NCBI RefSeq assembly: GCF_963678975.1
Contig: NC_089274.1
Coordinates: forward strand, 21,661,133-21,725,132
Direction: 5' to 3'
Length of the DNA: 64,000 nucleotides
Source: Dysidea avara
Lineage: Eukaryota > Porifera > Demospongiae > Dictyoceratida > Dysideidae
Shown in pieces: positions 20,301 to 29,300 of the stretch (its first letter is position 1; every line of letters starts with the position of its first letter). The translations under genes were made by a program, and so were the position numbers. The notes under the pieces were generated by a model. The model did not search any database. It saw only the letters and a list, made by a program, of their open reading frames with translations, and had not been told where the DNA came from.

Positions 20301-23300
20301 ACACTGAGCTGTGACCAACACAACTTGACTACATCGAGCTGTGACCAACACAACTTGACTACATCGAGCTGTGACCCGCTACATTGGGCTGTGACTGACA
20401 CAATGTGGCTAACACAATTTGACCAACTGAACATTTAGGAGTTGGTAATGCCCAATTGATGTCTACCAGATAATGCAGTAATTAGGCTATGACATACAGG
20501 AGGATATACTTCCACACACACAGTGTATATCTACCAAGAATCGCTTATACAACACCTTTTTATTTATTTAAAAAAAAATTATTTTTAACTTTAACTTTAT
20601 TATTATTTTTTTATTTTATAATTACCCATCGTTTGTGTTAACACCATAATTTTATTTCTAAAAATTAAACTCTAGTCTGATGGCAATAACTGGGGTGTTG
20701 GGGACAGACTTAAACAAGCTAGCACCAGGACACCCGGCAAAATCAATTCTTTGTCTTGGGACAATTCAATCCATGCCGCGACTTTAGGGACGACGTGATC
20801 TTTCCCTCCAGCTCTTTCTTGGTCTCGCAGAACTCCGCCATCATTTCATCTAACTTTGCCTCCATGTCTCCACGAAAAATTTTGCAAACGAAAAAACAGC
20901 CAACCTATTACGTTGTACACGTGGCATAGATTGAATATAATGCACACTACACACACACACACATATATATATATATACCCTTGCGTCATGTGATGACATG
21001 ACGCAATACCACACCCCATTCATGTGGGAACTTATTTTCCTGCTCTTTCACTTTGTTCAGACGCTAGAAAATACACATTCATGATGACCAGAGTACAGCA
21101 CACAAGGGAACGTGGCTGGGCTGCTAGCATTATCGTTCTTCTTTTGCTATCCAGGTTAACTGGCATGATGTGTAATACTTTCAAGTACACACTGTTCTTT
21201 CACTTAAACCCATGTTACACCCAGTGTGTAATTGAATTCAAACCATGATATAATGATAATGGTGAGCATCAAGAACCCTTATGGAAAGTGTTGTTACTAT
21301 GAACAAACATAGCAAACGCCTACAAACAGTTGCATGTATGACAAATATCTACACACATGCATACAGACTTGCACGGATGTCTCACATGATTACTTAGAGC
21401 TTCTTCATGCTCTAGATTTTATGTTGATAAGTCTGAAGGAACTACAGCAGCAAGGTAAAATGTGACCCACTGAGCGAAAACCCGACTTTATTACATTTCC
21501 ATTGAAATACATTGGGTAAAAAAAGCGTGCTACATAAATAATTTTATGCAACATTTTAATCACTTCAGTAAACAGTGAAAAAAGACTCGAATTGAAATAT
21601 CTAACATACCAATGGATCTGCCTCTTCATGGAGAGTAGGAATATCTTTGTTTCATTTCTGTAGCATGGAGCAAACATGAGTTACGTGCGTTTGTTTATGC
21701 TGTGGTAAAATGTAACTTTATTGTCACTGTTTTTAAGTTTGAACAGCCTTCGTGCTTGATAGCATGGGGGTATTTAGGTCAAAAACTATACCTTGATGAA
21801 TGCCCCAGTTCAATGTGAATAGAACGACACAAGTCCCAACTCTATAGCCAGTTGCACTCAAGACCTATGATTGATTAAACGAGTGCCTGTAAATTTTTTC
21901 CCGTATAGGCACTGTACATATCAATTGTTTTGCTCTATCGCTATAACTCCAAAAGCGCTTACCAGAAAAGGCTAAAACTTTAGCAGTCTATTGGTTTTTC
22001 CCTCCAGAAAACAAAAAAAAGTTTATCTGTGTAACAGAATTATGCAAACAAGTCAGGTTTTTGCTCAGCAGGTCACAAATATTAGGTTGAATACAATCAC
22101 TGGACTGGACTGGTGGACTGGACTCAGGTTGTTTTCCTTTTTTAGCACATATTTGGGCAAAAGGTTGTGGCAATTGCTACATTGAATGTAAAATTTCAGG
22201 TGAACCTGTCTACCTGCCCCATCTTAGGATTGTGTGCAATTCTCTCTCTTGGCATAATCTCTATTGTATCACTACCATTCGTCTTATCATGAAGTACAAA
22301 CCATACAGTACATGTGTATGTAGTGTTGTAGCCTATATATAGTCATTGAGTCAGCTAAATTAAGTGTTTTTTTGTGTACAGGGAGAGTGGTCTAACTACA
22401 TAAGACTAGCATACTTACAACCAGCTGCCCAAATATTAGGTAAAAAGAGAAAAAACCTGAGGACAGTAGTCCAGTCCACCAGTCCACAACTGAAATATTA
22501 CAGCCATTAATAGTAGACTTCATCCCAGGCCTGTAATTGACACCAGGCATTCATTCTTCCTATGAGCTGGAAGCCCCCAACTTATAATCAAGACACACAT
22601 TTATTCAAATGCAGCTTTTATACATACAAGTATCTATCCTGAAGATGCGTAGCAAACACATACCACTTTCGGTGAGTGTTGTTGACTTTACTTCTACTAC
22701 GGATCCTTCGACTTTACTGGCCAGCAATGGTGAGGTGTCTTTCTTTGCCCTGTAAGTGGTTCTATCGTTGTTCTTCTTCTTCACATAGTATTGCTGTTGT
22801 AAAAGTTGCAATAGTTACAGCCACATATGAATACACTGAACATTGCTAGTGGTGGGTAGCATAATTTTTACGGTAGCATAATTTTTACAAGTCTAAGGCA
22901 TGTTGAGGTAGATAACCACCTTTCAGCAAAAAGTAAGTTTGATGTTAGGTGGTAATCTCCTTTTTCAGCACTTTTTACTGCAACGATCCCTCTAACCAAC
23001 CCCTTACAATGCATCAAAGCAAAGAACGGTGCAGCTATACACTTTGAACAACAAACGCATCCCAAATACTATTTTTTCTGACATCTACAATAGTCATTTT
23101 ACTGTGTTCTGCCGGTTACACAGTCCTACATACAGATAACAATACTGTATGTGAAGTGTGCAGGCTTCACTTTGTTGTAGAGGATTTCGTACATCACAGC
23201 TACATAAAAGAAACCATTGATGCACTAAGTAGGACAAAGGTAAGTCCATAATGAATACATGCAATGCATTTTACCTCTTGTGCTAAACCAAAAGCACTTA

Positions 23301-26300
23301 TCAATGTCTAACTCTTTTAAAAAAAATCAAGCTCCGTCATCAGTTATGTAGTAGAGTGTCTAACTGGTGTATAGTCAGCAAAATCACTGCTACTAGTAAA
23401 CTTTAAGGTTTCTTTCAGTACAAAGATAAAGATACACTTGATGGTGTCATGGTGATCATATAACTTATAAACAAAATTGAATCATAAAAAGAGTGTATAG
23501 CGTCCTAGAAAACTGAGAGTTGTAGTAAAGGTGGTAAAGGTGTATGTTGTCAATAGTACTAGTATTTACTACACATTTGCACAAACAGTGTGAGACACAG
23601 TGTGCATATTGCAAGAGAAATACATGTGATCCCACTGAGTAAAAGCCGGCCGTTTTTGCAGTATTCTATTTTGGCTATTAAAACGCATTGAAATAAACTG
23701 GCTATTAAAATGCATTGAAATAAACTGGGTAAAAATACGTGTGCTACATAAAAAAATTACACACATATTAATCACTTCGGTATGCACTGAAACAAAATAA
23801 AACCTATATACACCATCAGATTTGTCTGTTCATGGAGAGTAAGAAAATCTTTGTTTCATATTTGTACAGCAAAAAATACGTGAGTTATGGGTGCTTATTT
23901 ACAATGAGGTAGAAGTACAGTTTACTGTCGTCGTTTCTTTGTTGGAATAGCCTTCTTCTTTGGGAAGAACAGGGAAAATACTGTACTTTGATGGATTTGT
24001 CAGTTCATGGTGAACAAATCTAGCCAAGTCCTGTTTTCACAACTTGATTCAGTCATTTGTTATGATCAATAAAATAAGTGCCTGTAATTTATTTGCCATA
24101 TTGTTGCTATACAATTTGATTTTATCACTGTTCCAACTTTCTAGAACTACAACTCTAAGATTATTCATCATAAAAGGCTGAAACTTTGGCTGCGCACTCT
24201 TTTGTTACTATAAATAACAGAAAATGGAATGTACTGGATTTTGCTGAGCTGGTCACATATTTGTAAGTAGTAAGGGTACTACTCTGTATGGCAAATAAAC
24301 ACAACGAGTGTGTGACAGTTTATACTGCAGACTCTTGTGCTATAGAAGCAAAAAAACTAAACGACTGATCTGGTACACAGCTGAAGGTTCACAAGATTAC
24401 ATGCTATAACATACATAATTTCTAATGATATTATTTGATCAGCAATATGCTAAACCGCTAATCACTGTTAGACTAGTTGTAATCAGGTCAGTCAAACTAT
24501 CATCTTTAGTTTATACAATAAGAGAAAATAACAATAATTAAAGATACAAGAACAACTACTAATGCTTATTATTATTTTTGAGTTAGAGATATTTATGATG
24601 CATATTAAATATCCCAATAACTCTATCGCTTGTTTTTCACAAAATTTTAATTTGATGGCGTTCTTTTTGCTCCAGGTTTCTAATCATATGAATTGCGAGA
24701 GAGTTTACATCATTATTTTACATACATACAATAAACTTTAGAAATACTCACTCTGACGAAACTGATGATCACTACCACACAAATGTAAAAGAAATAAATG
24801 ACCAGAAACATGACTGCCTCGTACAGTTCCACCTGTGAGAGATAAAAATAAAAACAACATGTAAATGAGACCCGCTCTATTGAGACACCATAGATCTCTA
24901 AAGTGTCCTTGTTAGAGCTGTCTTGAGGGGTCTTAATGTGTGTACAGTGGAAGCTGTAGATACCTTGAGACTAAAATGTCAAGGTGTCCAGATTTTCCAT
25001 GTCAGTAAGGGATATTTAAAGTGTCCATGGTAGCACCATTAAAATGGGGACCAAAAGTCTTGCACAGCAGGCCACTTTATTTTCTTTTGTATGTGAATGA
25101 ACAGTCTGGTGAACATGGCATAGAGACTAAATGGAAAGCCTCAGTAAGCGGCCAGTGCCTTACAGTAAGTATAAAATTGAGGTAAGAAAGGCTTAATTAA
25201 CCTACATAGCTACTCTGGCAAGACTTCATAGCCCCGACCATATGCTGTACTCTCTCATCACAGAAGAGTCATCCTACAAATAACATACCGATCCATCAAA
25301 TGCCACAGCTACCACTGTTCCAACAACAAGGAGATAAGTGACCACATCACGAGTGAAGTCAATCGGACCTGTGAACAATAGCAACACAATAATTCTAACA
25401 AGATATCTAAGAAACATATCGTAGCATGATATGTCAAAGTAATATCACTGATACGATTGCAGCCATGTTTTAGCTACAATTTACATTATTTTTGTTCAGG
25501 CTCTGTCAACATGTACAGCGCAAAAACTCATTACTGTATACAATTTAATGGACACAATTTTTTTTTGTAGATAAACAGCACCAAAGATTTGTCGTTTTAA
25601 GGACCACCTTTGTATCTTACAGACAGTCTGCCCTTCAACCATCAGATCATACAATATCAGTCGATAAAAGTACAAATGCATAGTATAAAAAAAAACAGGA
25701 AAAATTTGCTATCAAAACAAAGACCAAGCAAATAGGAATTTGATCCCTTTCAAAGAGCTTCGGCAACTATTGAAAACAAACTATAAAATATCAACCGCAA
25801 GAGATTAAACAAAGAACCAAATTATGTTGCAATATACAGCGATGCATGACCCATTTCTCATGCAAGTTGGACTATCAAAAGCAATTATCAAAAATAAACT
25901 ATACAATATCAGCCGCAAGAGGCACTACAAAGAAACAAGTTGTTTTCAGTATGTAGAAATGACTCATCAGCCATGGCTGAACAATTAGGGAGGGATGGTG
26001 ATGCAGTGATTCTTTCCTGTCTTGTTCTCTGGAAAAAATCCCTACAAATTCTGACGGTATTCACATCCCAGTGTCAGCAGACGATGTTGCAACCTGTGTA
26101 GCTGCTACAACTAAAACAACATCAAGATGATGTTATGAATTCTGTAAGCATTAATTCAGCACGGAATATAGTGAACATATATGTAGCATAGATTTTGTCT
26201 TTGTAAATATGTAGTAGTTCTACATTATATACACAAGCACATTTGGTAAACCCTCTATCACAAAATTTCTGACAACATTAGGCAGGTAACTTTGTATACG

Positions 26301-29300
26301 AGAGGAAATTTGGCCAGGTAACTATGGCTTTATTAAACAAGTGGCTATGGTTGGGAAGGTCACTGCTACATATACTAAAAAAGATATTCTGTTGAAAGTA
26401 CATAACTTCCTCAAATTGTATGGAAAAATTTGCTTTAAAAAGCCATCACTTTCTATTTTATAAATAGCCATTTCTGCTACATAAGTTAGTGCCAATGAAA
26501 CTCTACAAGTTAATAACTCTACTATACTACCAATTCATAGCAACTTTTTGAGCTCCAACACAATGAAGACAGGTTTACAGCTTTATACATTTAGTGGGCA
26601 GATCAAAAGTAAATTGTATTGTTTATACAGTAATAGCAAGGGAAGGGTGTTCTATGGAAAATAAAGCACAATTATGGAATGGTCTAAAAAAGGTAACCAG
26701 AAAAATGTAATAAAATAAAGCATTCATGATGAGATCTCAAAGACTAATACAGCACTTAGCCTTTTCCTTGTGTTGCATTAGTCTCTTGAGTTTTGTGCTT
26801 TATTTTCCACTGTTAGCAAGTAGTTATTGATTTAAAATTTACTCAACACTGGCTCAGTGAGGCTGGTTTATAAATGGTAAGTAAATGAATTTCAGCAGCA
26901 TCATTGGATATGTAAGTCCTAATAATCCAGCACATTTTCTTTACCACTCTTTCGTGTTTCATTTCCACCCACCACTGTGGTATAAGGTGGCATAACAACT
27001 TCTACTATCTATTGAAGGAAACTTCTTCAAAGTTGGATTAAGAGCGATTGACTATCTTAAAATTTTTTGATAAATTGAGAAGAGTCTACAACCACAAAAA
27101 AGTCTAAAAATTAATTGAGCATGAAAAATCCAGACCTACCATATGGCATCCTGCAGAAACATCTGTATTGTCCTCTAACAAGTTGTGTTAAGTGTACTTC
27201 TTAAAAACCAGGCATCAAACTAATCATACCAATTTGTTGGATCAATGTAGTCATTGAATTATGCTATTGGTGAAGTTCATTTAAACACAAATACGGCCAT
27301 AACTTTCTGAGTGCTATATTATTAAAACCAAGATGAACCATCAGACACTAGTGTATAAAATAGAGTGAGTGTTTGGTAGTTCTTTCACCTATCAGAGTGA
27401 TATACCACAACAGCTTGGGATTCACTGATATATACACCCTTGGGTGCATATATCAGCAAATTTTCACAGACGTGGTATATCTATTACATAAGTGGGCATG
27501 ACAAAACAACAATCTACATACGTAGGGGTTTCATGCTGAGGTTACCAGTATGCATACATAAAATTTCCTATCTAATTTCACAACCTGGCCACCAGGTATA
27601 TATATGCTACTTTGTTTATAACTTTATAGCAACATCCTTATGGAAGGAGTTCAAAGGCCCTTGACAAAAATATTGTTTAGTATGAGCTAAAAGCCATCCA
27701 CCAAATTGTCTGTCCAATTACATCCAAGTGCTCTTTATATGGTGCATTGTGCAACAAGTGATTGTGGGTATCAATTTTAATACAACTACATCATGTGTCC
27801 TCCACTTTGCAAAACATCAGTTGAGCAATATGACAAGGTTGTACTGATAAAGCATGAGTGGGGAAGGTTAACAGGTCTCAAATACTACAAATCACAATTC
27901 CTACAAACCGCATAATTTCCACTGTTACATGTGCAAGAAGTTCAAATAATTTATGGATTGAATGATTAAAATAAACTATACAAAAAGTGTAGCACTTCAG
28001 GTCTCTCATAAAACTGATTTGGTAATTCTTTTTTGGACTTCAGAGAGAAAAGGATAAACAAGGCCAAGTGAAGTGGTTAGCTTTAAATCACCATGATACC
28101 TAGAATGTTACAAACTGTATACAAATAATGTGAAACAAGTGATGTAGGTGGAATTTTAGCACTTTAAGAGTAACATGCCGACTATAGTGTTGTAATACAT
28201 TAACATATTATGTAATTGGGGCAAGCCTGAGCGAGCCCCATGTACATCTGTAGACAAGAAGTACATGTGGTTTCGGTTATGTATGCATGCACATATGTAT
28301 GTGTCCATCAGTGTCACAGCTGTAACCGATGAAATACAATGCGTTTATCAGTGTCATGGCTGTAGGCAATGAAATCCTTAAAAGCCTTTAGGCAGTAGAC
28401 ACAAAGATGATTATTGCTATGCATGCAAATATATCGATGAAGACACAATGACTAAACAACAGCATCAGCTACAGAGAAGATGAGAGAGAGAAAAAGCTCA
28501 ACGGCTGTCTGAAACAGCTGAACAAAGAGAAGAGAGGCAGGAAAACTTGACTATCTCTTATCCAGAAAAAATTCGAATTTCCATACGAGTGGGAGGTCAT
28601 TTTTCATTAAAGAAAATACTCCAAATTAAGCTGTCTGTTACTATTGAGGTTAGCTAAAGCCTATTAAGAACTAGTACTTACGTATTACCACTGTTTCTGA
28701 GGTGCAGGTGACATTTACTGTGCTATATGATAGCCAGCCTTCTTAGCATCAAGATAAGTGTGCATGTGATTGATAACAGTAATAATGAAATTATAGAGGC
28801 GGTAGGGTAAAGTGGGAGGGAAGATTGGGGGAAGAAATAATTTATCAAGTTTGCCTGGCCTAATTATCTTTTTCAATTTTGTACAATCTTGCTCATTCTC
28901 CACCTACAAAATATGCCATAACACAACCAGGGGCGAAGGAAGCATGGGTGCCATGGGTGCTTGGGCACCCATAAATATTTCCAGTGGCATAACTAACGGG
29001 TTCAGCACACTGTACTATATATTACTGAAAAGATCAAGATACTCTAATAGAGCAGTCAATAACTCTAATAAAGCAGTCACACTTGAGACTTTTTTCTTCA
29101 GCTTTACCACTGGGCACCCATAACTTCCTACGCCCCTGACAACACAGCATTCATATAGCTAATCTTCAACTGTGCACAAATACAACTCAACATGTTCAGG
29201 CTTGTCCCACGATGTTGTTAGCATCTGTCTAGTATTATTACTTTTTTCGCAACAAAACATAATATAACACGCTGCTTTTCATGGGCCAGTAGCATGTAAT

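Larger units (their letters stand above)
17978..21074 (-). mobile_element. Ngaro/PAT-type tyrosine-recombinase retrotransposon, RT deleted
   Basis: Read on the minus strand: A1 (21074-20899), a short gag-like start (20865), a 30-bp minisatellite (about 20430-19740), a tyrosine recombinase (19643-18672), B1 (18674-18575), A2 (18567-18399) and B2 (18079-17978). Direct repeats in the order A1-ORFs-B1-A2-B2 are the split direct repeats that define Ngaro/PAT-like elements, which insert by recombinase rather than integrase. Reverse transcriptase and RNase H are absent, so this is a deleted or non-autonomous copy of about 3.1 kb. It sits in the large SLC8B1 intron in the gene's own orientation. The outer boundaries are those of the repeats; exact ends are inferred. 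Confidence 0.75.

Noticed and set aside
19740-20430. CRISPR-like array
   Set aside because: Units are contiguous with no unique spacers, and the DNA is clearly animal nuclear.
19851-20434. Ten-residue-repeat proteins (SQVVLVTAQC) as a secreted or structural repeat protein
   Set aside because: The frame is a by-product of a 30-bp minisatellite. There is no start context, signal or splice support.
28680-28720. Possible extra SLC8B1 exon (VTCTSETVV before GTAAG-like site)
   Set aside because: The exons at 30330 and 25365 already join smoothly along the NCLX order, and this piece has no counterpart in the family.
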